From positions 186,001-250,000 of the forward strand of contig NZ_FNSW01000002.1 of assembly GCF_900104695.1 (NCBI RefSeq): DNA of 64,000 nucleotides, given 5' to 3'. The DNA comes from Paenibacillus sp. GP183 (lineage in GTDB: Bacteria > Bacillota > Bacilli > Paenibacillales > NBRC-103111). Both the position numbers and the translations under genes were made by a program. Below, in pieces: positions 44,401-53,611 of the stretch (position 1 is the stretch's first letter; each line of letters starts with the position of its first letter). The notes below the pieces were generated by a model. The model had not been told where the DNA came from. It made no database searches and worked only from the letters and a program-made list of their open reading frames with translations.

Positions 44401-45045
44401 TTATAACGGAATCTCAAATTGTCCCTTTTGCTTCCGATCCAGACTAGCGATATAGGAACGCATCAGCTTCATGGAAAATTGAAAGATCGGGCTTTGAATA
44501 AAGGTATATGCTAACGTCATAATAAACACTGGACCGCCAAGGATGAAGCCGATAATCAAGACGATACTCTCGACAACGATTCTTGCCCGGCTGACCGATA
44601 ACCCGGTTTTTTCCGAAATGGAAAGCATGAAACCATCCCGAGGACCGGCCCCGATTCCCGCAGCCACATAGATGCCTCCGCCAATGCCAGTTATGATGAT
44701 ACCCATCAACAAGATGAGTAGATTCAACCACCAATGATCCGTTTCATGAGGAAGAATGTTGAGATGCAAAAAGAAATCCATGATCGGGCCGATTGACAAG
44801 GTATTTAAAAACGTACCAATGTTAATATACTTCCTATCAACGACGAAGGCGATCAGCACAAGTACTAAGCCGCATATGACACTCCACGTCCCAATCGTGA
44901 ACCCGAACCGATGGAACAGGGCGACGTTTAATACCTCCCATGGATGCAGCCCCAAAGATTGAACTTTCACCGCAATCGCATTCCCTAATCCAAAGAAAGT
45001 TAAACCAAGAAAAAAAATAAAATACCGTAATAGCCGGTATGCCAT
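44401..45045 (-). CDS. YczE/YitT-type integral membrane protein
   Basis: A 214-aa, five- to six-helix protein starting behind AGAGGTGAAGAG. Signature parts are GLGNAIAVKVQSLGLHPWEV and GIGGGIYVAAGIGAGPRDGF. B. subtilis YczE affects lipopeptide and surfactin synthesis, but the mechanism is unknown. Single-gene unit. Confidence 0.85.
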   Translation of the reverse strand: MAYRLLRYFIFFLGLTFFGLGNAIAVKVQSLGLHPWEVLNVALFHRFGFTIGTWSVICGLVLVLIAFVVDRKYINIGTFLNTLSIGPIMDFFLHLNILPHETDHWWLNLLILLMGIIITGIGGGIYVAAGIGAGPRDGFMLSISEKTGLSVSRARIVVESIVLIIGFILGGPVFIMTLAYTFIQSPIFQFSMKLMRSYIASLDRKQKGQFEIPL

Positions 45046-45160
45046 CTCTTCACCTCTAGATCATATATATCCATCTACTTTAGATGAAGAAGGATAAAAG
45101 TACAAGATTTATGAAATTCAAAGGTTGTTACCCGGTATTTCAAAAGCAATTTGTACTATT

Positions 45161-45247
45161 CTGCCCTTAGCTTGATGGAGCTATCACTCGTTCCGTAGCA
45201 GCTCCATTGCGTAATAATACTTAACTCTTGTATCCGTTAGTTCAATG
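45161..45247 (+). repeat. CCGTTAG-type repeat (GATGGAGCTA hairpin)
   Basis: Left end CTGCCCTTAGCTTGATG, stem ATGGAGCT/AGCTCCAT, right end CTTGTATCCGTTAGTTCAAT. Confidence 0.75.
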
Positions 45248-45398
45248 AACTTTCCCGACTTCCTTAAGGTTTGCGCATTATTGAAGCTGCGAGAAATCAT
45301 ACGAAAATGTCAACATTCCACATTTTTCATGAGTGACCCAGATTTTTAGTGATTTAATAAATTCAAAGAAGAACTTGGAATTATTATGCTGCATTAAA

Positions 45399-45472
45399 CT
45401 GCCCTTTAGTGCAGCGCGGCGTGCAAACGAAATAGCGATGGATCGGATCCCACCGCTGTTTGCGCTTTTGCT
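45399..45472 (+). repeat. CCGTTAG-type repeat, left end plus hairpin
   Basis: CTGCCCTTTAGTGCAGCGCG followed by a GCAAAC/GTTTGC stem and TTTT. It lacks the right core and ends just before the next gene. Confidence 0.6.
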
Positions 45473-45476
45473 TACT

Positions 45477-45935
45477 TTAATATTGTCCTTTAATTACAAA
45501 AAACGAGCCCCGGATTGTTCCAGCTAGTTTAGATTTCTGCCTAGCAAACTTAAACTTCACTTCTAACTCCTTTGGTACCTCCATCCCCTCAGAAAGCTTA
45601 AAACCAACGGCCCGCTTCTTAGGCTCATCAATCATGACGTTGACCACAAGACCATCCTCATAAAAAACGTAGGCCATTTTGATATTTTCCACTTGAAAGC
45701 TCGACGTTTCTAAAGGTTTGGCTGCAAACTCAATATCACGTTCTTCTTTCAAAATTCGGTTCACATAATCAAGGGTCTCCTGGCTTTCACTAGCTGGTAC
45801 AACCGTAAATTCATGTTTGTATTTGTTCATGAAGTAACGGGCTTCATTAGCACGTAAACCAGCAAGCGCTTCTACTACAGGTGAAGACTCTAAACCAACC
45901 GTAGACACATTATTAAAATCAACGGTATAGGACAT
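45477..45935 (-). CDS. Soluble protein of unknown function
   Basis: A 152-aa protein starting behind GGGAGAGATAGAA. Alpha/beta composition with a Lys-rich end (VKFKFARQKSKLAGTIRGSF); no membrane segment or signal peptide. Family not recognised. Single-gene unit between a repeat and the SRPBCC gene. Confidence 0.65.
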   Translation of the reverse strand: MSYTVDFNNVSTVGLESSPVVEALAGLRANEARYFMNKYKHEFTVVPASESQETLDYVNRILKEERDIEFAAKPLETSSFQVENIKMAYVFYEDGLVVNVMIDEPKKRAVGFKLSEGMEVPKELEVKFKFARQKSKLAGTIRGSFFVIKGQY

Positions 45936-46081
45936 TTCTATCTCTCCCTTTTCCTCTTTATCATTTCACAAAAACTAAGCCGTTTCGGTATATGTTGATT
46001 CGAGTCAATCAAGGTTCATCTTTCATTGCAATCTTGCTTCATTAGTGCGAACAAAGCAGTGAATTTCTGTATCAGATTGTA

Positions 46082-46483
46082 TTACAAATCGGCCAACACT
46101 TTTTCAAGCTGTCCGCACATGCTCATCCAGCCGTATTTTGCTCCTCCAAGAGCTTGATCTTTGCTGAAGCCGGTTTGATCAAGATGCAGATGAACAGTTC
46201 CGTCTTTATCTACTTGCAATGTCCAGATCATCGTAGTGTTCTCTCCTCCGCTGACCCAGGTATAGGACAAACGGTGCGGTTCGTCCACTTCCAGCACTTC
46301 GCAATGGATGATGCCGTCCCAATCACCATACGGTTGCTGACGAAACTGAAAACGATGGCCGACAATCGGTTTGAAATCGTTGTCCATGACCCACTTGGCC
46401 AACGTATCCGAATCAGTAAGGGCGGCCCATACTTTTTCTATGGAACTGTTAAATTGATAATCCAGTGAAAGATCCTTGCTCAT
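46082..46483 (-). CDS. SRPBCC/AHSA1-family protein
   Basis: A 133-aa START-like fold protein: LDYQFNSSIEKVWAALTDSD at the N-terminus, then RLSYTWVSGGE and a C-terminal helix (GWMSMCGQLEKVL). The start overlaps the ArsR stop in an ATGA, so they are translationally coupled. This ArsR plus AHSA1 pair is common in Firmicutes. It probably binds a hydrophobic ligand; the ligand is unknown. Confidence 0.92.
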   Translation of the reverse strand: MSKDLSLDYQFNSSIEKVWAALTDSDTLAKWVMDNDFKPIVGHRFQFRQQPYGDWDGIIHCEVLEVDEPHRLSYTWVSGGENTTMIWTLQVDKDGTVHLHLDQTGFSKDQALGGAKYGWMSMCGQLEKVLADL

Positions 46484-46812
46484 TGTTGTTCCTCCATTAA
46501 TAAATGGTCTAATTTTTGCAGATTTGTTGTCCAGAATTTTTCGTAGTAAGATAACCAGTCTTCAATTTCTCTCAGCGGCACGGGGTTCAGGCGGTTGCGC
46601 GTTTCCCGGCCGACTTTGCGATCGGTTACGATGCCAGCTTCCTTCAAAATCGTCAAATGCTTGGCAACCGCGGTGCGGCCCATTGAAAAATGCACCGTCA
46701 GCTGGTTGAGCGGCAGTTCATCCGCGTCCGCCAACAGGCGAATGAGCTTGCGACGGGTCGGATCGGCAACAGCATGGTAAACATCACACGTTGATGCGCT
46801 TGCGTTCATCAT
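46480..46812 (-). CDS. ArsR-family regulator
   Basis: A 110-aa winged helix. Start chosen at ATG 46812 (or 46809) behind GAGGAGAGGC; the frame reaches 46860, into the operator. VYHAVADPTRRKLIRLLADA and MGRTAVAKHLTILKEAGIV are typical. No metal-binding Cys pair is seen, so it belongs to the non-metal AHSA1-linked branch. It probably represses its own operon. Confidence 0.93.
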   Translation of the reverse strand: MMNASASTCDVYHAVADPTRRKLIRLLADADELPLNQLTVHFSMGRTAVAKHLTILKEAGIVTDRKVGRETRNRLNPVPLREIEDWLSYYEKFWTTNLQKLDHLLMEEQQ

Positions 46813-46836
46813 CAGCCTCTCCTCTATATTATATAT

Positions 46837-46852
46837 GACACCATATGGTATC
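46837..46852. promoter_or_regulatory. Candidate ArsR operator
   Basis: A dyad centred on ACCATATGGT, about 25 bp upstream of the ArsR start and next to the AT-rich TATATAATATAG stretch that likely holds the -10. Confidence 0.6.
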
Positions 46853-46939
46853 TTAACCATAATACAATAAATGATGTTGTGTCAAGTGATCAGGGGATCA
46901 AGCAGAGCTGACGCATAAAAAAGTATAAAATTCCATATA

Positions 46940-47140
46940 TCATTTTAATTCATCTGCATAATACTGAAGACCTCTGGCAAAAGGTTTAACAGTGTCAGGG
47001 GAAAGAAGCAGTATTGCATTTATGAGTGTGCAAACAGACTCTTTAGACTCACCTGAACTAAACTGAGACAAAGCATAGAAAATATATTCAAGCCGGTGTT
47101 CACTCCCATCTATATATAATCCTCCACTTAATTTATATTC
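46940..47140 (-). pseudogene. Remnant of a small uncharacterised gene
   Basis: The minus strand is open from about 47140 to TGA 46940 with protein-like sequence (LYIDGSEHRLEYIFYALSQF, then KPFARGLQYYADELK). No start codon in frame follows the nearby AAAGATGAATAATTG, which would give only three codons, so a frameshift near the start is likely. Confidence 0.35.
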
Positions 47141-47166
47141 AATTATTCATCTTTAATTTAATATAA

Positions 47167-47225
47167 CTGCCCGTTAGCTCAACGAAGAGGCTTTCCTTTT
47201 TGACAGGAAAGCCTCTTCGTTGAAT
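47167..47225 (+). repeat. CCGTTAG-type left end with 17-bp hairpin
   Basis: CTGCCCGTTAGCTC, then a perfect stem AACGAAGAGGCTTTCCT with its complement ending at 47222. No right end. The stem probably terminates the esterase transcript from the right. Confidence 0.75.
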
Positions 47226-47258
47226 CACAAACTTTGACGCGGCAAGCTGTTGAGCAAG

Positions 47259-48209
47259 TTATTTCCCAACATAAAAAAGCAAATAATTATCCACCATCGA
47301 TTTCCAATAGTCCCCATCATGCTTTCCTTTATTTAAGTGATATTCAACGGAGACTCCTTTAGCTTTTAAAATACCATATAATTTTTCCGAACCCTCGTAA
47401 AACTTGTAGCCATCTTGATCTCCACAATCCAAGTATACCTTCATATTTGATAAATTTAGATTTTGCGAAAAAATAAGCGGATCACGGGTTTGTCGGACTG
47501 TATCGGTTGGATAAAGAAAAGATTTCAAACCATTCTCACCGCCAGTTGTAGACCAATCGTTCAAGAATAAAGCAGGACTGTTCCCTCCAACCTTACTAAA
47601 CAGATCGGTATGCAAGAAAGCAGTATGCAGGCTAATAAATCCACCCATTGACATCCCACCGATGAAACGACTCTCGCGTGTAGCTAATGTACTATAATGA
47701 CTATCGACATATCCAATAACATCGTTGTTCAGATAGTCCTCATACATGCCGTTATAAGTCGTGTTTGGATCTCCTGGATTGGTAACAGAGTAGGTTTGAG
47801 AAGAGTTAATGCCGTAGCTGTTATCCAGCTCTGGAGAAACCATGATCAGCGGTACGATTTTCCCCGCCTCGATTAATTTGTCCGCAGCTTGATCGATCCC
47901 CATTCCGGGTACCCAATTCGTCTCATTCCCTGTGTACCCATGGATAAGGTATAAAACAGGATAATGTACTGCAGAACTATAACCCTTTGGGAGGTAAATG
48001 TTCATTTTTTTATTTTGATTAAGAGATTTACTATAAAAGGTTATTTTTTGAATTTCCGAAGCTATTAATGGATTATTCTTGTCCATTGCAGGTGATTCTT
48101 GGGAGAGTGTCTGAATGGATTTCGGTTCATTGTTCATCGCACAACCTCCGATAAACATACAAAGAACTATCAAAATTGTCATGTATGATGAATATCTGAA
48201 ACGATTCAT
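47259..48209 (-). CDS. Lipoprotein esterase, enterochelin-esterase-like
   Basis: A 316-aa lipoprotein (lipobox FIGGC, Cys23) starting behind AAGGAGAACAGGT. The alpha/beta hydrolase domain of the esterase D/Fes type has nucleophile Ser187 in GGMSMGG, LYLIHGYTGNETNW early in the fold, DCGDQDGYKFYEG for the acid, and the His in NKGKHDGDYW. Membrane-attached on the outer face. It may hydrolyse a siderophore ester or acetylated polysaccharide; substrate open. The transposon copy 2 lies just upstream. Confidence 0.9.
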   Translation of the reverse strand: MNRFRYSSYMTILIVLCMFIGGCAMNNEPKSIQTLSQESPAMDKNNPLIASEIQKITFYSKSLNQNKKMNIYLPKGYSSAVHYPVLYLIHGYTGNETNWVPGMGIDQAADKLIEAGKIVPLIMVSPELDNSYGINSSQTYSVTNPGDPNTTYNGMYEDYLNNDVIGYVDSHYSTLATRESRFIGGMSMGGFISLHTAFLHTDLFSKVGGNSPALFLNDWSTTGGENGLKSFLYPTDTVRQTRDPLIFSQNLNLSNMKVYLDCGDQDGYKFYEGSEKLYGILKAKGVSVEYHLNKGKHDGDYWKSMVDNYLLFYVGK

Positions 48210-48366
48210 ACCTGTTCTCCTTCACTTGTTCTTATTCAATTCCAACACGATCAATCGAACTGGAACGCCAGTGGGACTTTTTCATGGTATACAATAATTA
48301 AAGGTTAATGCATTTGGGTGAGATTTATCATAAATGCTTGCAATATCCATTGTAATAAACCAACCG

Positions 48367-48545
48367 GTGACATGCTCCCATGCCTAAAGGCAGGGGCTTC
48401 TCAGATCATCGGGGATCGTAACCTTTCCCCTCCTTGGAGGCTCTATCCAAGCCTAGTCTTTTTTAGGTTACGATACGTTTTTCAAAGCTAGGTTTAGTAT
48501 GTTAATCGCCGCATTTACGTCCCGATCTGCAACGTATCCGCAAGA
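48367..48545 (-). ncRNA. Putative omegaRNA of copy 2
   Basis: Same right-end stems as copy 1. The guide would be read from the different left flank (before 48367), so the two copies should specify different target sequences. Inferred from family behaviour. Confidence 0.4.
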
Positions 48546-49553
48546 ACATTGATGCGTTCGTTCGGATAGTGTTTTTTTGACGATTTCACCACAGTTGGAG
48601 CATTGTTGAGATGTGTTGTATGGATTCACTTGCACCACTTGACGACCGGCACTTTCAGCCTTGTACATCACGAATTGTACGAGTTGCTGCCATCCTGCAT
48701 CAACAATGCTTTTTGCAAGATGATGGTTCTTAACCAACCCTAATACGTTTAAATCTTCAAAAGCAATCAATTGGTACTGGTTTACGAGTTTACGAGAAAC
48801 TTTGTGCGCATGATCTTTTCGCTGATTGGCTACATGCTCATGCAATTTCGCCAATTGATGTACAGCTTTGCTTCTACGTTTCGAACCTTTTTTCTTTTTG
48901 GATACGGCACGTTGTAGATGTTTCAATCGTTGTTCACTTAGACGAAGATATTTGGGTGATTCTATCGGTTCTCCTTCAGATGGTATTGCAAGGTGTTTGA
49001 GTCCTAAGTCTATACCAACCTTCATGTTTGTTATAGGCAAAGGTTTGGCTTCAACTTCACACGAAAAACAAGCATAGTATTTTCCGTTTTTGATAATGAT
49101 GGAACAGGTTTTCATCTTGCCTTGCAGTTCTCGATGTAGTTTTATTTTCACTTCACCGATCTTGGATAGCTTTATTTTATTGCCATGGATTGTGTACCCG
49201 CCTTGCGGATAGGTAAACGAATCGTACCTCGATTGTGGTTTGAAACGTGGGAACCCTGGAGTCTCGGCTTGCTTCACTCGTCTAAAAAATGCTTGATACG
49301 CCTTATCCAATCGTTTCGCAACATCCTGTAACACTTGCGAATGCACTTGCTTTAATGCCGGAATGTGTTGTTTACGCTCGTTGAACGTGTTTGCTTGATC
49401 GTAGTAGTTCGGTGTTTTCCCTTCTTGTTTGTAGCCAAGAATACGTTCCTCTAGTAACCGGTTATACAACAAACGGCAGCGTTCAAGAGTAAATTGTATC
49501 TTCTGTTTTTGCTCTTTTGTTGGGTATATTCGGTATTTGTAGGCAACAAGCAA
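48468..49553 (-). CDS. tnpB: TnpB RNA-guided endonuclease, copy 2
   Basis: 361 aa, identical to the copy at 4974-6059 except Gly at residue 40 instead of Ala. All RuvC residues (Asp182, Glu266, Asp345) and zinc-ribbon Cys are present, so it should be active. Confidence 0.95.
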   Translation of the reverse strand: MLVAYKYRIYPTKEQKQKIQFTLERCRLLYNRLLEERILGYKQEGKTPNYYDQANTFNERKQHIPALKQVHSQVLQDVAKRLDKAYQAFFRRVKQAETPGFPRFKPQSRYDSFTYPQGGYTIHGNKIKLSKIGEVKIKLHRELQGKMKTCSIIIKNGKYYACFSCEVEAKPLPITNMKVGIDLGLKHLAIPSEGEPIESPKYLRLSEQRLKHLQRAVSKKKKGSKRRSKAVHQLAKLHEHVANQRKDHAHKVSRKLVNQYQLIAFEDLNVLGLVKNHHLAKSIVDAGWQQLVQFVMYKAESAGRQVVQVNPYNTSQQCSNCGEIVKKTLSERTHQCSCGYVADRDVNAAINILNLALKNVS

Positions 49554-49555
49554 TA

Positions 49556-49969
49556 CTATTCACCTCGTTCTTTTTGGCTTTCAATATATTTTTTGATTAC
49601 ATCCAGTTGAACTGTACCTACGGTTGCAACAAAATACGAGTTTGTCCATAGGGAAGGGAGTCTACTTTTTAGATGGTTAAACTCTAGTCTTAGCACTCTT
49701 GACGTGTACCCTTTCAAATGTTTCACTACTTTGTGGATTCCAAACTGTGGATCGCATTTGATGAGCAAATGAACATGATCGGGCATGATTTCCATTTCAA
49801 CGATTTCTGTGTTTAACGCTTTAGACTTCTCTAAAAACAAACTTTTTAGCCTTGTATCAATTGGTTCTTTGAGTACCTTTTTTCGATACTTAGGACAAAA
49901 AACAACATGATATTTACAATCAAAAACGATATTATGATTACTTTCTGCTTTTCTACTCAATGTCATCAC
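49556..49969 (-). CDS. tnpA: IS200-like Y1 transposase TnpA, copy 2
   Basis: 137 aa, protein identical to the first copy with HUH at 65-67 and Tyr128. One silent Arg codon difference (AGA here, CGA there). Confidence 0.95.
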   Translation of the reverse strand: MMTLSRKAESNHNIVFDCKYHVVFCPKYRKKVLKEPIDTRLKSLFLEKSKALNTEIVEMEIMPDHVHLLIKCDPQFGIHKVVKHLKGYTSRVLRLEFNHLKSRLPSLWTNSYFVATVGTVQLDVIKKYIESQKERGE

Positions 49970-50215
49970 CTACAGTAAATTGTACCACAAATAGTTAGTT
50001 TAATGTAGTTTATCTAACATGTTTTAAAGAGAGAATTTAAGAATTTTGCTCTTAACATCCCTAAAGGGATGCAGAGCAAATTGCCTTATATCCCCATGGC
50101 TAAAGCAAGGGGTTTTACGGCGAATTTGATAATTAATGATGCAACACAGCTCATAAAATAAATGGCAGACTCAAACTGGAATCTAACCTCATGGTAAATA
50201 ATACCACATAAATCT

Positions 50216-50285
50216 AGACATTTGTACAAAAACCATTATTTTGTACGGATGTCCTTTGAGCTATCGGTTTTCCGTTAGCGTAATA
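50216..50285 (+). repeat. CCGTTAG-type repeat (GACATTTGTACAAAA hairpin)
   Basis: Payload GACATTTGTACAAAA with TTTTGTACGGATGTCC, then TTTGAGCTATCGGTTTTCC and GTTAGCGTAATAAC. The left core is not recognisable. Confidence 0.75.
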
Positions 50286-50453
50286 ACTCGTTTGATCTTT
50301 GACCTGTCTTTACCATACCACTTTCCTAATGACTGTAAGCCCATCTTCAGTTAGTCAGGAGACCGTTGTTGTCGATATGGGCCTGATTTGCAATGATTAC
50401 CGTGCCTTTTGCGTCCATACCTTCCACCTTGAATGTTGTGTTCCTTCGATCGG

Positions 50454-51068
50454 CTAGGTAAGCATACCATTGAGTTGAGAATAGCCTCGGTGTGCGTCAC
50501 GAACCACTTTAGCCATTTGTTGTACATCGTTATCGTCCGTTATTCGAACTTGGGCGATTCGTGGATCTATGGTGGTTCCAAACATCAATGGAAATGGTGC
50601 ACCCTCTTTAAAACTGATATATTTGTAGATTAAAGCTCTTTTGAATCCTTTAGTTAGCCCTTCGTTATATTCGTTTATTGTCACAAAATCAATCCAAGTT
50701 TCTCCACCGCTTACCCAGTTCCAGCCCTGAGATTTTGAATTTATATATCCGACTTCCCAAGTCATTCCCGGTTTCTCAGTACTTAACTTTTTCGTGAATA
50801 TTAATATACCGTTTTCACCACTGTTTTCCTTGTAGAGCATCTCCCGGCTAGGATCGGGATTTTTTTGATCAATTATTTTAAGAAGTTCGCGGTCTGTAAA
50901 AGAAGCTGCCATTTTTTCCTGATGAATTTGTAAGGGATTGTTAAACAGCATTACGCTTGCTATAATCGCAAGACATAAACTTACTGGTACTATCCATCTT
51001 AAGCCCATATACGCTCTCCGTCCCTGTTGGCTCTTTTGCACCTTCTCTTGTAATTCCTCTATTGGCAT
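50454..51068 (-). CDS. Membrane protein with soluble outer domain, possibly N-truncated
   Basis: A 204-aa frame. One membrane helix (LRWIVPVSLCLAIIASVML) lies near residues 23-41, with about 160 extracytoplasmic residues following. The first 20 residues (MPIEELQEKVQKSQQGRRAY) look like the middle of a cytoplasmic linker, and no good ribosome site precedes ATG 51068. So an N-terminal domain (anti-sigma-like in layout) may have been removed at the adjoining CCGTTAG core. Function unknown. Confidence 0.6.
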   Translation of the reverse strand: MPIEELQEKVQKSQQGRRAYMGLRWIVPVSLCLAIIASVMLFNNPLQIHQEKMAASFTDRELLKIIDQKNPDPSREMLYKENSGENGILIFTKKLSTEKPGMTWEVGYINSKSQGWNWVSGGETWIDFVTINEYNEGLTKGFKRALIYKYISFKEGAPFPLMFGTTIDPRIAQVRITDDNDVQQMAKVVRDAHRGYSQLNGMLT

Positions 51069-51092
51069 CAGCAGTCTTTTTGCGTCGACGCC

Positions 51093-51115
51093 GCTATGTT
51101 TCCGTTAGCTTAACA
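51093..51115 (+). repeat. CCGTTAG-type right end only
   Basis: GCTATGTTTCCGTTAGCTTA followed by ACAAAC, 25 bp upstream of the possibly truncated gene at 50454. Confidence 0.7.
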
Positions 51116-51266
51116 AACATTGCTTTTCTGACATCATACCCAAGGCACTTCGTTCCCTCTAGGAAAACGAAATGAAGGAAATTTGATTTTTATATCGAAT
51201 AATTTCAAATAATGATGAATAGTTGGTATAGATGAAAACGTTATTTAAGAAGTGAAGGTCGTATAA

Positions 51267-51476
51267 ATGATAAAACTCCCAAAGCAATTGAGGAATAACG
51301 AGGACTGCAATATCTGTGTCAATCTGAGAGTCGCCGTTAAAGTAATCTCTGCAGATCATGTTCAACTACTCCAACGCGGTCTAATCACCGGGTACGATCG
51401 AAATTATATATCCGTAGACGGCGCAGCTTTCGACCGGAGATATTACATCTTCTTAACGGTTGGTAGCTATGATTAA
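51267..51476 (+). CDS. Small beta-rich protein of unknown function
   Basis: A 69-aa product behind GTGAAGGTCG. Strand-rich sequence (LRVAVKVISADHVQLLQRGL, VDGAAFDRRYYIFLTVGS) resembles small SH3/Sm-like barrels. It overlaps the next gene by 8 bp, so the two form a tiny operon. No family named. Confidence 0.6.
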   Translation: MIKLPKQLRNNEDCNICVNLRVAVKVISADHVQLLQRGLITGYDRNYISVDGAAFDRRYYIFLTVGSYD

Positions 51477-51690
51477 GGGGTTAAGGACCGATGTGGAATT
51501 ACTAGCGGCCGCGTTATTCCAGCGACCAGTTACCGTCTGGCTCCATCGGGGTCTCGGTGATAATTACGGCGACATTCCACTTGATAAAGGTGGAATCATC
51601 GAGCAGATTACGCCGGTTAGCGTGAGAATACGCTGTATCGATGGAAGTAAAATGTATTATTCCCGGGATAACGTAGAGTTCCGGGTTTAA
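51469..51690 (+). CDS. Small SH3/Sm-like protein of unknown function
   Basis: About 73 aa from ATG 51469 (an upstream in-frame start at 51460 is possible). The pattern VTVWLHRGLGDNYGDIPLDK then GGIIEQITPVSVRIRCIDG and MYYSRDNVEFRV fits a small barrel similar in layout to the preceding gene. Perhaps partners; function unknown. Confidence 0.6.
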   Translation: MIKGLRTDVELLAAALFQRPVTVWLHRGLGDNYGDIPLDKGGIIEQITPVSVRIRCIDGSKMYYSRDNVEFRV

Positions 51691-51699
51691 CATTCGGAG

Positions 51700-51765
51700 G
51701 GTAGCAAAACAACCTGTTTTGTTCAGATGTCATTTATTTAACTTTCCGTTCTCCGTTAGCGTTTA
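51700..51765 (+). repeat. CCGTTAG-type repeat, partial
   Basis: Right arm TTTTGTTCAGATGTCATTTA and right end CTTTCCGTTCTCCGTTAGCG. The left arm and core are decayed. Confidence 0.68.
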
Positions 51766-51907
51766 ATGACCGGATATACGTATAAATAAAGGCGGTTTTC
51801 ACCCTGAAGTTAATTATTTACGCCACTATCCTAGCACATTCGGCGTCTGATTCTAAATACTCTTTTTCAATAATATCTATTGCCACGAAAAGTAAGTAAT
51901 TAGAATT

Positions 51908-52141
51908 TTATTTTATAAACACAAATTTAAAAAAGATGGCTACATAGATGATACCAATTATTAAAGTGAAAACAGAAAATAGTGTGTAATTTAATGGGAT
52001 GTAGTATTTATCAATATTAAAATAAATAATCAGATATAAGAATGTCATAATAAAAGCTAATTTCCATGCTCTTGGAGATTTTGTTGTCTTTATTAAGTAA
52101 ATTGTAATGAGTATGCTAATCAAATTCCCTATTATCCCCAT
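51908..52141 (-). CDS. Small membrane protein of unknown function
   Basis: 77 aa from ATG 52141, 9 bp after AAGGAG. Three predicted membrane helices (GIIGNLISILITIYLI, AWKLAFIMTFLYLIIYF, LFSVFTLIIGIIYVAIFFKF). No family. Single-gene unit. Confidence 0.6.
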   Translation of the reverse strand: MGIIGNLISILITIYLIKTTKSPRAWKLAFIMTFLYLIIYFNIDKYYIPLNYTLFSVFTLIIGIIYVAIFFKFVFIK

Positions 52142-52224
52142 TTTCAAAAGCTCCTTTTTTTATTTGCAACATTCGCATAACTTCACCTTGGTGGTAATAT
52201 TCCCTGGCAAATATTTCATTATTC

Positions 52225-52308
52225 TACACGACAGCGGAATAGGCTACCGTGATTAAATCTGCGGTAGCCTGCTGTGGTATTTTATAAAGCTATCGTATCC
52301 GTCCCTCG
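52225..52308 (+). repeat. CCGTTAG-type repeat (AGGCTACCG hairpin), rightmost copy
   Basis: A decayed left end (CTACACGACAGCGGAAT), stem AGGCTACCG/CGGTAGCCT, tail GCTGTGGTATTTTATAAAGC and right end CTATCGTATCCGTCC. No further copy was found to the right. Confidence 0.75.
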
Positions 52309-52385
52309 GTTTTAAGGATTTTTCTCACGTATGCTCACTCACTCGCAGGATTTCATTACCTCCTTCATATAGGGTATTCCGTTCT

Positions 52386-53399
52386 TTAAGATGGATCTGC
52401 TACCTTAACAAGCTGCTTACCCAAATTTTCTCCAGCAAATAAACCAAGAAACGCTTGAGGGGTGTTCTCAAATCCGTCAATTATATTTTCTGCATATTTG
52501 AGTTTTCCCTCCATCAGCCATTGTGCTAATTGTGTAATTCCCTCTGGAAAACGAGAGGCATAATCACCAATGGTAAATCCTTTCATCATCACGCTGTAGG
52601 TAATCAATAGGCCTTGCACACGAGGACCTACCTCCACCTGCTCTGAATTGTACATGGAGATTTGGCCGCAAACTGGAATCCGTGCGTGTTTATTCACATT
52701 ACTGAGCACAGCATCCGAAATACTTCCACCTACATTATCAAAATAAATATCGACACCGTTCGGACATGCTTTCTTTAGATCTGCAGCTATATCCGTGCTT
52801 GTTTTGTAATTAATGGCAGCATCAAACCCGAGCTCATTCACTAAATAATCGATTTTTTCTCCAGAGCCGGCAATACCTATGACTCGGGCACCTTTTAATT
52901 TGGCAATCTGCCCCACAACCATGCCAACGGCACCTGCAGCACCTGAAACCACAACAGTTTCACCTTCTTTGGGTTGGCCGATATCCAACAAACCAAAGTA
53001 AGCCGTTAAACCAGTCATGCCCAGAACGCTTAATGCAGTTGATATAGGTGCTAAATCTGGATTAATCTTCGTTGCTTGTGTTGCCTTCACAGTAGAATAT
53101 AGCGCCCAGCTTGAACTACTCACGACAATATCACCTTTTTTAAAGCCATCGCTCTTTGACTCGACAACTTGACTAACATTACCACCTGTAATAGCCTCTC
53201 CAACTTGAAAAGGAGGAATATAGGATTTGCGATCGTTCATTCTACCGCGCATGTAAGGGTCTACTGAAATATAAAGCGTGTGTAACAACAGTTCTCCTTG
53301 TATCGGCTGCGGTATAGGAGATTCAACAATTGAAAAGTTTGCCTCAGTCGGCATCGCCTGCGGTCGGCTTGCTAAAATAATTTGTTTATTGACTGACAT
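52386..53399 (-). CDS. NADP-dependent oxidoreductase, YfmJ/leukotriene B4 dehydrogenase-like
   Basis: A 337-aa MDR-family enzyme behind GAGGAGGCTTATTT. N-terminal LLLHTLYISVDPYMRGRMND is diagnostic for this branch, with the NADP motif VVVSGAAGAVGMVVGQIAKL at about 150. Zinc ligands absent. It reduces double bonds of enones or ketones. A dyad upstream suggests repressor control. Confidence 0.92.
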   Translation of the reverse strand: MSVNKQIILASRPQAMPTEANFSIVESPIPQPIQGELLLHTLYISVDPYMRGRMNDRKSYIPPFQVGEAITGGNVSQVVESKSDGFKKGDIVVSSSSWALYSTVKATQATKINPDLAPISTALSVLGMTGLTAYFGLLDIGQPKEGETVVVSGAAGAVGMVVGQIAKLKGARVIGIAGSGEKIDYLVNELGFDAAINYKTSTDIAADLKKACPNGVDIYFDNVGGSISDAVLSNVNKHARIPVCGQISMYNSEQVEVGPRVQGLLITYSVMMKGFTIGDYASRFPEGITQLAQWLMEGKLKYAENIIDGFENTPQAFLGLFAGENLGKQLVKVADPS

Positions 53400-53445
53400 A
53401 AATAAGCCTCCTCATATCGTATTTTCGGTTTTGTTGGAAAAATTA

Positions 53446-53467
53446 AGACAATAGTTCTTATTGTGTC
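53446..53467. promoter_or_regulatory. Candidate operator of the oxidoreductase gene
   Basis: A GACAATA-N5-TATTGTGTC imperfect dyad about 50 bp upstream of the start. Regulator unknown, perhaps HxlR- or MarR-type. Confidence 0.45.
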
Positions 53468-53611
53468 TCGCTTATTCTATCTTCATTACTGAACTTTTAT
53501 TTCTGACGAATTTGAATGATAAAAATATCGGTTATCTCCCCTTTCTGAGCATCCTTCCAGTAAAATGTAAAGATGAATATAGTCTGATTGTCCACAACAG
53601 ATGGAGGAAGG

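Larger units (their letters stand above)
48367..50132 (-). mobile_element. IS200/IS605-family element, copy 2 (1766 bp)
   Basis: Same length and ends as 4873-6638, with only three base differences noticed by eye: one missense in tnpB, one silent in tnpA and one upstream. Left flank AACCG, right flank TTAAT. Recent transposition from a common source is likely. Confidence 0.93.
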
